From the NCBI GenBank assembly GCA_031279015.1, contig JAITJI010000119.1, positions 1 through 42,247 on the forward strand: a DNA stretch of 42,247 nt. The letters are read 5' to 3'. Within the stretch, counting starts at the first letter, position 1. Each line of letters begins with the position of its first letter. This DNA comes from Spirochaetaceae bacterium. Its GTDB lineage: Bacteria > Spirochaetota > Spirochaetia > Treponematales > Breznakiellaceae. Under the pieces are notes generated by a model, which worked only from the letters and a program-made list of their open reading frames with translations, did not search any database and had not been told where the DNA came from. The position numbers and the translations under genes were made by a program. Positions 8,173 through 17,190 of this stretch are shown one piece after another.

Positions 8173-10000
8173 AGGACGGGTTAAACGGATCTCCGGCCCC
8201 ATCATCCGCGCCGTCGGGCTGAAGGGCGCCGGGCTTTTTGACGTGGTGGAAGTGGGAGAGAAACGTATCATCGGTGAAGTGGTGCGGCTTGAAGGGGATG
8301 AGGCGATGATCCAGGTTTATGAGGATGAAACGGGGCTTGAGGTGGGGGCCTTTGCCTCCTCCACCGGACGCCCCCTTTCCGCCCGGCTCGGCCCCGGGCT
8401 GATCGGCACTATCTACGACGGGATACAGCGACCCCTGGAGTCCCTCTACAGGCAGAAGGGTGTCTTCATGATCCCCGGCGCCCGGGGGGAACCCCTGGAT
8501 TCCGCCAAATCCTGGCCCTTTGTTCCGGACCCCGGTTTGGCGGAGAAGCTGACAAAAGGAGAGGCCGTCCCGGTACGGCCCGGCATGATCCTGGGCACGA
8601 TACGGGAAACCGAAAGCATCATCTGCAGGATCATGGCGCCCCCCAACACCCTGGGGGGGAATCTGAAGGAATTGGCAGAGGCCGGGGACTATTCCTGTAA
8701 CGCCGTGGCGGCCCGGACCGACCGGGGGGAGGAGATACCCTTTGCCCAGTGGTGGCCCGTGCGGATCCCCCGGCCTCAGGCGGAACGGCTCTCCCCGGAT
8801 CAGCCCCTGGTTACGGGGCAGCGGGTCATCGACGTATTCTTCCCCCTTTCCCGGGGGGGGACCGCGGCGATTCCCGGAGGTTTCGGTACCGGTAAGACCA
8901 TGACCCAGCATGCGGTGGCCAAGTGGTGTGATGCCGACGTGATCATCTACATCGGCTGCGGGGAACGGGGTAACGAGATGACCGACGTACTCACCGAATT
9001 TCCCCGGCTTACGGATCCCCGGAGCGGCCGGTCCCTCATGGAGCGGACCATCCTCATTGCCAATACCTCCAACATGCCCGTGGCCGCCCGGGAGGTATCG
9101 ATATACACCGGGGTTACCCTGGCGGAATTCTACCGGGACATGGGTTACCATGTGGCGATCATGGCGGATTCCACAAGCCGCTGGGCCGAGGCTCTGCGGG
9201 AACTTTCAGGCCGCATGGAGGAGATGCCCGCGGAGGAGGGTTTTCCCGCCTACCTCCCCACCAGGCTTGCTGAATTTTACGAGCGGGCCGGCCGGGTCCG
9301 TACCCTCAACGGGATGGAAGGTTCGGTGAGCATCATCGGCGCCGTTTCCCCCCCGGGAGGGGACTTCTCCGAACCGGTGACCCAGCATACCAAGCGGTTT
9401 ATCCGCTGTTTCTGGGCCCTGGACCGGGATCTGGCAAATGCCCGGCATTATCCCGCCATCAGCTGGATAGACAGCTATTCCGAATACGCCGGGGAGGTAA
9501 GACCCTGGTGGGAAAAGGTCGATCCCCTCTGGGTCCGGGTCCGTCAGGCGGCCATGGATCTCCTGAAAAAGGAGCAGCGCCTCTCGGAGATAGTCCGGCT
9601 TATCGGCCCCGATGCCCTGCCCGACGATCAGCGGCTTATCCTGGTCACTGCGGAGATCCTCAAGGACGGCTTTTTGCAGCAGAATTCTTTTGATGAGGTG
9701 GATACGTACTGCGTACCGGCCAAGCAGGTACGCCTCCTTGCCCTGATCATGCGCTTCCATGAACGGGCGGAGGTCTGCATAAAACTGGGGGCGCCCCTCA
9801 TGAAGATCACCGGTCTTTCGGGGGGCGATTCCTCCTCTCCCATTCGGGAACGGCTTTCCCGGCTTAAGAGCGAGATTAGGAATGAGGATACCGATGGCTT
9901 CCGGGAATTTGAACTGGAGATGGAAAACGCCATGGAAGATCTGGAGCGGAGCTACCGGGGTGATGGCGACGATATTTCCTTTAGCGGAGCTCATGTATGA
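8165..10000 (+). CDS. V-type ATPase catalytic subunit A
   Basis: Subunit A binds and hydrolyses or makes ATP. The 611-residue protein opens with [13 protein letters not shown]. The P-loop is GGFGTGKT near residue 240, followed by [19 protein letters not shown], which contains the catalytic Glu, and [14 protein letters not shown] near residue 340. The A-specific non-homologous insert lies before the P-loop. ATG 8165 is chosen over upstream in-frame codons because family members start here; it gives an eight-base overlap with subunit E. The 3' end overlaps subunit B by four bases. P-loop position 2 is Gly where many homologues have Pro. Confidence 0.97.
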   Translation: MAEGRVKRISGPIIRAVGLKGAGLFDVVEVGEKRIIGEVVRLEGDEAMIQVYEDETGLEVGAFASSTGRPLSARLGPGLIGTIYDGIQRPLESLYRQKGVFMIPGARGEPLDSAKSWPFVPDPGLAEKLTKGEAVPVRPGMILGTIRETESIICRIMAPPNTLGGNLKELAEAGDYSCNAVAARTDRGEEIPFAQWWPVRIPRPQAERLSPDQPLVTGQRVIDVFFPLSRGGTAAIPGGFGTGKTMTQHAVAKWCDADVIIYIGCGERGNEMTDVLTEFPRLTDPRSGRSLMERTILIANTSNMPVAAREVSIYTGVTLAEFYRDMGYHVAIMADSTSRWAEALRELSGRMEEMPAEEGFPAYLPTRLAEFYERAGRVRTLNGMEGSVSIIGAVSPPGGDFSEPVTQHTKRFIRCFWALDRDLANARHYPAISWIDSYSEYAGEVRPWWEKVDPLWVRVRQAAMDLLKKEQRLSEIVRLIGPDALPDDQRLILVTAEILKDGFLQQNSFDEVDTYCVPAKQVRLLALIMRFHERAEVCIKLGAPLMKITGLSGGDSSSPIRERLSRLKSEIRNEDTDGFREFELEMENAMEDLERSYRGDGDDISFSGAHV

Positions 10001-11409
10001 GGGGTATAGAGTACCGGGGTTTGTCCCGGATTGAAGGGCCTGTGGTTATCACCAGCCGGAGCCGGAATGTGGGGTTTAACGAGGTTGTAGCGGTCTATGA
10101 CCGGGAGGAGGGGAAACGCCTTGGCCGGGTGGTGGATATGAGCGAGGATTGGACCGCCATCCAGATCTTTGGCAGCAACACGGGACTTTCCGCCGGGGAA
10201 AGCCGGGTGGAATTTCTGGGAAAGCCCATGGAACTGCGGGTCGGACCGGATCTTTTGGGCCGTATTTTCAACGGTCTGGGGGAACCCATTGACGGCTACG
10301 GCGACATCATCTCCTCCACAAGCTTTGATATAAACGGCCTTCCCATCAACCCCTATGCCCGGACCTACCCCCGGGACTTTATTCAGACCGGTATTTCCGC
10401 CATTGACGGGATGAATACCCTGATCCGGGGCCAGAAACTCCCCATCTTTTCCGGAAACGGATTGCCCCATAACCATCTGGCCGCACAGATCGTCCGGCAG
10501 GCGAAGATTCTGGACAAGCATGAGGCCTCCGCCGGCGGCGCCGGGGATGAGTCCTTTGTGGTGGTGTTCTGCGCCATGGGGGTCAAATACGACGTGGCCC
10601 GTTTTTTTCTGGATGATTTTGAGCGTACCGGGGTACTGTCCAAGGTGGTGGTTTTTTTGTCGCTGGCGGACGCCCCCTCTCTGGAACGGCTTGTAGCCCC
10701 CCGCTGCGCCCTGACCGCGGCGGAGTATCTGGCCTACGAGCGGAACATGCACGTCCTTGTGGTGGTGACCGATATGACCAACTACTGCGAGGCCCTCCGG
10801 GAGGTTTCCTCTATCCGGGGTGAGGTTCCCAGCCGCAAGGGTTACCCGGGCTACCTCTATTCGGATCTGGCCAGTCTCTACGAGCGGGCGGGGAAGGTTG
10901 CCGGCTCCTCCGGTTCCATCACCCAGATACCTATTCTCACCATGCCAAACGATGACATCAGCCATCCCATTCCGGATCTTTCGGGGTACATCACCGAAGG
11001 GCAGATAGTGCTGGACCGGGAACTCACCCAGCGGGGCATTTATCCGCCGGTAGCAGGTCTCCCCAGCCTCTCCCGGCTCATGAAGGACGGCATTGGGGAG
11101 GGCATGACCCGGGAGGATCACAAGGATGTGGCAAGCCAGCTTTTCGCCGCCTATTCCCGGGTCAAGGCGGTACGGAATCTGGCGTCGATCATCGGGGAGG
11201 AGGAACTCTCCGAGGCAGACAAGCGGTACCTCAGGTTTGGGGAACGGTTTGAGCAGGATTTCCTCACCCAGGGGGAATTTGAAAACCGGAGCATAGAGCA
11301 GACCCTGGATATGGGATGGGCGATCCTCCGGTACCTGCCCCGGGAAGATCTGCTGCGGATAAATAAAACCTACATCGAAAAGTATATGGGGGAAGTTATC
11401 GGATCGTAA
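9997..11409 (+). CDS. V-type ATPase regulatory subunit B
   Basis: Subunit B alternates with A in the head and forms the non-catalytic nucleotide interface. The 470-residue protein opens [14 protein letters not shown] and has [15 protein letters not shown] in place of a functional P-loop, the hallmark that separates B from [28 protein letters not shown] and [13 protein letters not shown] all match the family. It starts in an ATGA overlap with A. It is the last ATPase gene of this operon: subunit D, normally next, lies 5.8 kb downstream at 17191. Confidence 0.97.
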   Translation: MRGIEYRGLSRIEGPVVITSRSRNVGFNEVVAVYDREEGKRLGRVVDMSEDWTAIQIFGSNTGLSAGESRVEFLGKPMELRVGPDLLGRIFNGLGEPIDGYGDIISSTSFDINGLPINPYARTYPRDFIQTGISAIDGMNTLIRGQKLPIFSGNGLPHNHLAAQIVRQAKILDKHEASAGGAGDESFVVVFCAMGVKYDVARFFLDDFERTGVLSKVVVFLSLADAPSLERLVAPRCALTAAEYLAYERNMHVLVVVTDMTNYCEALREVSSIRGEVPSRKGYPGYLYSDLASLYERAGKVAGSSGSITQIPILTMPNDDISHPIPDLSGYITEGQIVLDRELTQRGIYPPVAGLPSLSRLMKDGIGEGMTREDHKDVASQLFAAYSRVKAVRNLASIIGEEELSEADKRYLRFGERFEQDFLTQGEFENRSIEQTLDMGWAILRYLPREDLLRINKTYIEKYMGEVIGS

Positions 11410-11429
11410 CGAGCCTTCCTTCCGATTGT

Positions 11430-11448
11430 ACAGATCCGGCAGGTCTGT
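11430..11448. terminator. Weak hairpin between the V-ATPase operon and tetR
   Basis: ACAGA at 11430-11434 pairs with TCTGT at 11444-11448, with two extra C-G pairs if one T is bulged. TTAGTTGTTTTG follows on the plus strand, so it may end the ATPase transcript. It overlaps the first base of the tetR stop codon from the other strand. Confidence 0.35.
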
Positions 11449-12056
11449 TAGTTGTTTTGTATGCGGATCGTCAGATTGGGAAGTCCCCCGGCGCCGGTTT
11501 CAGCAGCGTCGATGAATTTTTGCAGAAGGCTGCTCATCTGTTCCCCCGGCATGGGCATGTCGTGTTTCATCCAGTCAAGGATCATCCGCAGGGAGCCGCC
11601 GACATGAAATTTTATCGTGTAACGGAACAGGAGTCTTTCGGCCCGGGATACTTTATTTTTGCCAAAATCTATCACGTAATCCTCCCATTTTTGGGTATAG
11701 GCGAGGATCAGGCGTTCGGTGTCATCCCGCTGCAATTTTGCCAGTTTTTCCTTATGTTCAATAAAACCCCTGAACGACAAGGTTATCGCCAGCACATTCC
11801 GGCCTTTTTCATCCCGGACATTTTTCATCTTTAAAAAGTTATTGTTAAAAATACTGTCCAGATACTGCAGGGCAATATCATCCTTGCCCGCATAGTTACG
11901 GTAAAAGGTCTGGCGCGCTACCCCCGCCTTTTCGGTAATGTCCGAGATGGTGATTTTATCGTAGGGCATTTCGTCCATCAGCAGAAGCAGGGCGTCCAGC
12001 ATCCAGCTTTTTGAACGTTGTACCTGACGGTTGACTTTGTGCGTATTTTGCAACAC
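11448..12056 (-). CDS. TetR/AcrR-family transcriptional regulator
   Basis: The N-terminal DNA-binding domain is clear: ITISDITEKAGVARQTFYRNY is the usual TetR helix-turn-helix, followed by KDDIALQYLD. The C-terminal 140 residues form the variable ligand domain. The longest frame starts at ATG 12101, but no good ribosome site precedes it. AAAGGAGATAAA lies just before GTG 12056 (TTG 12053 is also possible), giving 202 residues and placing the TTGACA box at 12091 in the intergenic region. It is divergent from the RND/LolA-like/barrel genes and probably represses them. The inducer is unknown. Confidence 0.88.
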   Translation of the reverse strand: MLQNTHKVNRQVQRSKSWMLDALLLLMDEMPYDKITISDITEKAGVARQTFYRNYAGKDDIALQYLDSIFNNNFLKMKNVRDEKGRNVLAITLSFRGFIEHKEKLAKLQRDDTERLILAYTQKWEDYVIDFGKNKVSRAERLLFRYTIKFHVGGSLRMILDWMKHDMPMPGEQMSSLLQKFIDAAETGAGGLPNLTIRIQNN

Positions 12057-12090
12057 TTTATCTCCTTTTGTCCATTTTTGCGTCCTTTGA

Positions 12091-12121
12091 TTGACATTCA
12101 TCCACTGTCATTATATATAAT
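12091..12121 (+). promoter_or_regulatory. Promoter for the RND module
   Basis: TTGACA at 12091-12096 and TATAAT at 12116-12121 are both perfect hexamers, separated by 19 bases, slightly long. They point toward the RND gene and lie between it and the revised tetR start. Confidence 0.55.
12110..12121. promoter_or_regulatory. 12-bp palindrome ATTATATATAAT, candidate operator or two-way -10
   Basis: The palindrome is perfect and reads TATAAT on both strands, so it can serve as -10 for both the RND gene and tetR. Flanking TGT (12106-12108) and ACA (12122-12124) extend the symmetry imperfectly. A TetR dimer bound here would block both directions; no binding evidence exists. Confidence 0.4.
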
Positions 12122-12197
12122 ACAAATGCCTTATTTGTTGCAAGTGTAACATTTTGCTTCCGGCAAATTGCCGCGGAAAGTCTTCCGGGGAGGACAA

Positions 12198-14855
12198 GTG
12201 GAAAAATTTTTTAAGCGTCCAAAGGTAATTGTTTTGGTAATTGCGGTAATAACCGTTTTTTTTGCCGCCCAGCTTCCGAAGGCGGAACTGGACAACAACA
12301 ATCTCAACATGATCCCCAAAAACGATCCCGCCAGAATTACTTCGGATTACATCGATGAAACCTTTGGAAGTTCCCTTTTTGTCATGGTAGGGCTGGAGCG
12401 GAAGTATGGCACGGTTTTTGATGCGGAATTTCTGGAGCGCATAGGGGACTTTGTTGACCGGGTCAGTGAGATACCGGTGGTGGACGCCGGGGGCGTAAGT
12501 TCCATCATCACTGTTGACTATATCAGTGCCGACGGGGATTCCATCGTGGTGGACAAGCTGGTGGGGGATGATTTCAGCGGGACACCGGAAGAGATAGGGA
12601 TTCTGAAACAGAAATTACTTTCCTGGGATCTGTACCGGGGTTCGTTTTTTTCGGATGATTTTTCCGCCACCCAGGTAATTGTCCCGCTGAATGTTATGCT
12701 TGAAGACGCCGGGGGCGTTGTGGCGACGGAAAACGCTACGAAGATCCGCGATATTGCCCAGGAGATGTTCGCCGGTCTTGCGGAGGTGTATGTTGCGGGT
12801 GTTCCCGTCCTCAGCGGGACCGTAAACGAGGCCATTGGGGCGGATATCATCATGCTGGTTCCCCTGGTTATAGTTATTGTCCTGGGGGTGTTGTTTTTCT
12901 CCTTCCGATGTATATCCGGGGTGGTGCTGCCCCTCCTCACGGTGTTAATCGCCACCATCTGGTCTCTGGGGGCGATGCCCTTCTTTGGCGTCAAACTCAC
13001 GATAGTCTCCGCGCTCCTGCCGGTGATCCTTGTGGCGGTGGGCAGTGCCTACGGGATTCACGTGGTTACCCACTACAGAAGCCATATTAATTCGGGGGAA
13101 CCCCTTGACCGGGAACGGCACCGGGAGATTGTTTATGCCCTGGTACGGAAGATCCGGAAGCCAGTGTTCCTTGCGGCCCTTACCACCCTTGCGGGGTTCA
13201 TGTCCCTCTGCTTTACCACCCTTGCGCCGATACGGCATTTTGGACTCTTTTCCGGTTTCGGCGTAATGGCAGCCTTTGCCATTTCACTCACCCTGATCCC
13301 CGCGCTGTTCCTCATCCGCGGGCCCAAACCGCCCCGCTTATCCGCCACAGGACAACCGGCGCGGGCAGGCCATCCCCGGAAGGATGCGGCTGCGGATGGG
13401 TTGGACAGGGGCATAGCCGGTGTTTTTTATGCCGTCAGCCGCAGACGTTTTCTTGTCCTGGGAGCGGCCGCAATCATTGTGCTGATCGGTATATACGGCA
13501 TGTCAAGAATCATCGTTGATAACGTGATGGTGGAGATGTTCAGGGCTGACTCGGACGTAGCAAAATCGGATCGTTTTGTACGCGAAAAATTCGGCGGCTC
13601 AAAGGTGGTGAGTGTGGTCATGCAAGCTGACAGCGCGGAAACCCTGCTGCACCCGGCAAGCCTCGGCGCAATGGACAATTTGAATACCTACCTCAGCGAA
13701 AAGGTCCCCGGCGTCGGCAAGGTGATGGGTTTTACCGATATGATCAAGCGGATCAATCAGCTGTTTAACGCCGATGAGAGTCCTGAAGGCTTACGGGCGG
13801 GGGAGAATATAAATTCCGAAGCCGGCTTTGGCGATGATGCCGGCGGTTTCGGCTTTGGCGATGATGCCGGCGGTTTTGGTGATTTTGGATTTGAAGGCGG
13901 AGAGGAGGGAGGGGCCGCCCCTGCCGGAGGACAATCGGGAGATTCCTACCGCCCCCAGGCGGAGGAACTGATCGCCCTGCTTGACAAGGCATCGGGGGAG
14001 AGCGGAGAGGCCCGGGCTTTTGTGGGGGAATTGAAGAAGCTCGTGAATTACCAGGGGGCCTCCTATTACGAGGTCCCCCAATCCCCCGGGCGTTACGGAA
14101 AACAGCGGCCGGAGGAACTACAGGTTCTGGTGTCTAATTACCTGGTGCTCCTTTCCGGGGACATAGGTGAATATGCGAATGATCCCCTGGAACCAACGGC
14201 GATCAAGACGACGGTTCAGTTCAGAACTGCGGGACAGGATGAAACCGATGCGGCAGTTGGGGAAATTTACAATTATATCGAGGCAAACTTTCCCGATAAT
14301 GTGAAGACCCTGGTGGGAGGCAGCGCCCTCATTGAAGGGTCCGTCAACACACAGATTGTGCGTTCCCAGCTTATATCGGTTTTTGTTTCGATAGTGATAG
14401 TGTTCCTGATTGTGGCCTTCTCAAACCGATCCGTAATTGCCGGTCTTATCGGCAGCCTGCCGCTGTCGGTTTCGATCCTCATCGATTTTGCCGTCATGGG
14501 ATTTACGGGAATCAAACTCAACCTGGGGACGGCGATGGTGGCGAGCCTTTCCATCGGCATCGGCATTGATTACACGATCCATTTTATTGAGGCCTATAAA
14601 CGGGAGTACCGGGCTGCGGAGGGCAGGGGAGACTTCCTTCGCAACGCCTTTGCCACATCGGGTAAGGCGATACTTATCAACGCCGCCTCCGTGGGTTTTG
14701 GTTTTGCGGTACTGGCCTTGTCCCGGTTTACTATCCTGGCGGAACTGGGCGTCCTGATAGCCCTCACCATGCTGACCAGCGCCATGGTGAGTCTTACCGT
14801 TGTTCCCGTTTTGTTGACCCTAATAAAACCAAAATTCATATACAGAGGTGTTTAG
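12198..14855 (+). CDS. MMPL/RND-superfamily transporter
   Basis: This 885-residue inner-membrane protein has two repeats, each a large periplasmic loop followed by five helices, the RND/MMPL layout. GSAYGIHVVTHYR in the first half and GIGIDYTIHFIEAYKRE in the second are the family's charged helix motifs used in proton coupling. Relatives (HpnN, MmpL and others) export lipids and hydrophobic molecules. The second periplasmic loop contains a Gly/Phe/Asp insert with a 27-bp tandem duplication (13824-13877). GTG 12198 is preferred because GGAGG lies at 12189-12193; the TTG at 12168 has none. The stop TAG at 14853-14855 is one base from the next ATG. Confidence 0.9.
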   Translation: MEKFFKRPKVIVLVIAVITVFFAAQLPKAELDNNNLNMIPKNDPARITSDYIDETFGSSLFVMVGLERKYGTVFDAEFLERIGDFVDRVSEIPVVDAGGVSSIITVDYISADGDSIVVDKLVGDDFSGTPEEIGILKQKLLSWDLYRGSFFSDDFSATQVIVPLNVMLEDAGGVVATENATKIRDIAQEMFAGLAEVYVAGVPVLSGTVNEAIGADIIMLVPLVIVIVLGVLFFSFRCISGVVLPLLTVLIATIWSLGAMPFFGVKLTIVSALLPVILVAVGSAYGIHVVTHYRSHINSGEPLDRERHREIVYALVRKIRKPVFLAALTTLAGFMSLCFTTLAPIRHFGLFSGFGVMAAFAISLTLIPALFLIRGPKPPRLSATGQPARAGHPRKDAAADGLDRGIAGVFYAVSRRRFLVLGAAAIIVLIGIYGMSRIIVDNVMVEMFRADSDVAKSDRFVREKFGGSKVVSVVMQADSAETLLHPASLGAMDNLNTYLSEKVPGVGKVMGFTDMIKRINQLFNADESPEGLRAGENINSEAGFGDDAGGFGFGDDAGGFGDFGFEGGEEGGAAPAGGQSGDSYRPQAEELIALLDKASGESGEARAFVGELKKLVNYQGASYYEVPQSPGRYGKQRPEELQVLVSNYLVLLSGDIGEYANDPLEPTAIKTTVQFRTAGQDETDAAVGEIYNYIEANFPDNVKTLVGGSALIEGSVNTQIVRSQLISVFVSIVIVFLIVAFSNRSVIAGLIGSLPLSVSILIDFAVMGFTGIKLNLGTAMVASLSIGIGIDYTIHFIEAYKREYRAAEGRGDFLRNAFATSGKAILINAASVGFGFAVLALSRFTILAELGVLIALTMLTSAMVSLTVVPVLLTLIKPKFIYRGV
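13824..13877 (+). repeat. 27-bp tandem duplication coding GFGDDAGGF twice
   Basis: Two adjacent 27-bp units (13824-13850 and 13851-13877) differ only in the last base (C versus T), so the duplication is in frame and recent or maintained. It lies in the periplasmic loop of the RND transporter. Confidence 0.93.
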
Positions 14856-14856
14856 G

Positions 14857-15660
14857 ATGAAGAAATGGTTGTTTTTCATTGTGCCAATGATCATTTGCCT
14901 TGCCGGACGGGCAGGGGCGCAAAATGCCGCATCCGGTTCCGCACCTGACGCCGCCGCGATTGTTGCAGAATCCCGGAACCACGTCAAGGCCGACACGGTT
15001 TCTATCCGGAGCCGCATGGTGATTCAGGCAAAGGATGGCAGGCCCAGTGAACGGATCATCGATCAGTATTCAAAGGACGATTCAAATGGCAGGGCCCGTA
15101 CCCTGGTTGTATTTCAACAGCCCGCATCGGTACGGAACACCCGTTTTCTGACGATGGAAAATCCCGGAGGTGTCGATGACCGCTGGATCTTCCTGCCCTC
15201 TCTGGGGAAGGTCCGTCGTGTCGCCGCATCTGAAGGGGGCGGTAGTTTTATGGGAACGGATTTTTCCTACGATGATATGTCCCTGCAGAACCGGGATACC
15301 AGTGTGGACAGTCACCGGTTCCTGCGGGAAGAAACCGCAAACGGAAAGGCCTGTTATGTGATTGAGTCCGGCGTGAAGGATTCTGGCTTTGCCTATTCAA
15401 AGCTTGTGCAGTGGATAGACAAGGATCTCAAAATCCCCTGGAAGGCGGAGTTGTATGATCGGCGGGGTAATTTGATAAAACTGACGGAAGTGCTTGAGGT
15501 AAAGGAAGTACAGGGACAGCTAACAACGAGCATTACAAAAATGACGACCCTTGCCGAAGGTACGTCGACGACGGTTTACATGGATATCATCAAGTACAAC
15601 GATCCGATTCCCGAAGGCGTGTTTACCACAAATTATCTTGAGACCGGACGAGTAAGGTAG
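14857..15660 (+). CDS. LolA-like outer-membrane lipoprotein-sorting protein
   Basis: A signal peptide of about 22 residues (KKWLFFIVPMIICLAGRAGA) leads into a periplasmic beta-rich domain. The segments DDRWIFLPSLGKVRRVA and GSFMGTDFSYDDM are characteristic of the LolA-like family annotated as outer membrane lipoprotein-sorting protein, whose incomplete barrel binds acyl chains. In many bacteria such proteins are encoded next to MMPL/RND transporters, as here, and probably shuttle the substrate across the periplasm. ATG 14857 starts right after the RND stop (14855), so the genes are coupled. The cargo may be a lipid or a lipoprotein. Confidence 0.85.
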   Translation: MKKWLFFIVPMIICLAGRAGAQNAASGSAPDAAAIVAESRNHVKADTVSIRSRMVIQAKDGRPSERIIDQYSKDDSNGRARTLVVFQQPASVRNTRFLTMENPGGVDDRWIFLPSLGKVRRVAASEGGGSFMGTDFSYDDMSLQNRDTSVDSHRFLREETANGKACYVIESGVKDSGFAYSKLVQWIDKDLKIPWKAELYDRRGNLIKLTEVLEVKEVQGQLTTSITKMTTLAEGTSTTVYMDIIKYNDPIPEGVFTTNYLETGRVR

Positions 15661-15683
15661 GAATCCGGAACCGGAGGGAGGAA

Positions 15684-17051
15684 ATGATGAAAGGCGGTAT
15701 GTCAACACGGTTTGTTTTGGTTTTGGCTTTAGGGACACTGTTGTTTTTTCCGGGCATAGCGCCGCCGCTGGCGGCTCAGGATGATTTTGGGTTTGGGTTT
15801 AGTGACGAAGAGGCGGAAAAGGATTCCGGTTCCGGGGGCGCATTGTCCGGCGCGTCCTTTGGCACGGTGAGTATCGGCGGCGAGGTATCGGCGTCCTTTA
15901 CCGGTTTTGTCAGTGATTTTTCCGATGCGGCAAAGGTTCATTTGGGAGACCTGCTTGAGGCGGGGATCAACTTCAGCGCCTCCGGCAATAATGCGGATGC
16001 TGTTATCAATCTGAAATTTGCGCCGGTTTTTGACGGCTCATCATTCCCCGTAGCCATTGATGAGGCTTACCTCCGCGCGTATTTCGGCGGCTTTGATATT
16101 GAAGGCGGATTACGCAAACTCACCTGGGGCAAGGCTGATGCGCTAGGGCCCCTTGACGTGATAAACCCGCTGGATTTTTCCGATTATACCAGGATGAACG
16201 ATGTGGCGGATATGAAAATTGCCCGCCCCCTGATACACGCCTCCTTCCGTCTGGGTTCCTTTACCAAACTGGAAGGGGTTTTTGTGCCGGTCTTTCAGGG
16301 CCACAATTTTGACACGGAAGGCCGCTGGAAAGACGCCCGGATGGATGAGTTGCAGAATTATCCCTCGGTCAGCATGAACTATGCCGACACACAATCCATG
16401 CGCTACGCCCAGGCAGGGTTGAGGTTCACCACCAGCATCGGCAAGACGGACGTGGGTGCTCAGTATTTCTACGGCAATCTCTTTCAGCCGGCCCATACGA
16501 TCAATCTGATCTGGGATCCCTTTTCTGCGGATGTACGTCTTGACTACAACCGGTATCATCAGATTGGCGTCGATTATGCCCGGGTGGCGGCGGGGTTCAA
16601 CATACGCGCCGAGGCCGCGGCGAACATCACGGAGGATCTTGAAGGGGACGATGGAGCGGTGTACAATCCCTCTCTCGCATGGTCCCTCGGGTTTGACCGC
16701 GATCTGCCGTGGGGCATCAACCTCAATGTGGAAGGTCTCGGCAGCCTGCGGCTTTTGGATGATAAGGTCGGCGACTTTCCCTTTGACATCGAAGGGGACG
16801 CCGATATGACGGCCACCCGGATCATCATAAGCCTGACAAAGAGTTTTCTGCGGGATACCCTGGAGTTCCGTGCCTCGGGTATATGGGAGATCGAGGAGAA
16901 GGGCTGTATCCTCATGCCCTCGATCACCTGGACAAAGGGTGACGTGGCGCTTGTTCTGTCGGCGGGGATCTTTGCCGGCGACAAGGAGGGCCAGTTCGGT
17001 CAGTACCACGGCAACAGTTTTCTCAAGGCGGGGATAAGCTATACATTTTAA
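15684..17051 (+). CDS. Outer-membrane beta-barrel protein (DUF1302-like)
   Basis: The 455-residue product has a signal peptide ending near PLAAQ, a short acidic linker DDFGFGFSDEEAEKD, then alternating polar and apolar strands, and it ends in Tyr-Thr-Phe, the usual C-terminal signature of an outer-membrane barrel. LRKLTWGKADALGPLDVINPLDFSDY resembles the conserved part of DUF1302-type barrels encoded beside RND and LolA-like genes. It is likely the outer-membrane partner of the transporter. GGAGGGAGG precedes ATG 15684; ATG 15687 is an equally good start. It is the last gene of the inserted module; 139 bases then separate it from ATPase subunit D. Confidence 0.75.
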   Translation: MMKGGMSTRFVLVLALGTLLFFPGIAPPLAAQDDFGFGFSDEEAEKDSGSGGALSGASFGTVSIGGEVSASFTGFVSDFSDAAKVHLGDLLEAGINFSASGNNADAVINLKFAPVFDGSSFPVAIDEAYLRAYFGGFDIEGGLRKLTWGKADALGPLDVINPLDFSDYTRMNDVADMKIARPLIHASFRLGSFTKLEGVFVPVFQGHNFDTEGRWKDARMDELQNYPSVSMNYADTQSMRYAQAGLRFTTSIGKTDVGAQYFYGNLFQPAHTINLIWDPFSADVRLDYNRYHQIGVDYARVAAGFNIRAEAAANITEDLEGDDGAVYNPSLAWSLGFDRDLPWGINLNVEGLGSLRLLDDKVGDFPFDIEGDADMTATRIIISLTKSFLRDTLEFRASGIWEIEEKGCILMPSITWTKGDVALVLSAGIFAGDKEGQFGQYHGNSFLKAGISYTF

Positions 17052-17141
17052 TGCGGATGAATCACATCTGCGCCGTATTTGCGCCGCAATAGAATGGGAA
17101 GCCCAAAAGGTCCTGAATTTAAACATCTTTCGTTTTTTGTA

Positions 17142-17170
17142 TTGTTAAAAACCACAAATTAGTTTACATT
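17142..17170 (+). promoter_or_regulatory. Candidate promoter for the V-ATPase subunit D operon
   Basis: TTGTTA at 17142-17147 and TACATT at 17165-17170 are 17 bases apart, 20 bases before the subunit D start. The boxes are imperfect, but the region is AT-rich and follows the end of an unrelated gene module. Confidence 0.42.
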
Positions 17171-17190
17171 ATTATCCATGGAGGAAAGGA

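Noticed and set aside
8084-9151. 355-residue minus-strand open frame opposite subunit A
   Set aside because: Gly/Pro/His-rich antisense shadow of a highly conserved gene.
12168-12197. TTG 12168 as start of the RND gene
   Set aside because: No ribosome site precedes it, whereas GTG 12198 has GGAGG at suitable spacing.
13824-13877. CRISPR or intergenic repeat
   Set aside because: Two in-frame units inside a coding loop, with no spacers.
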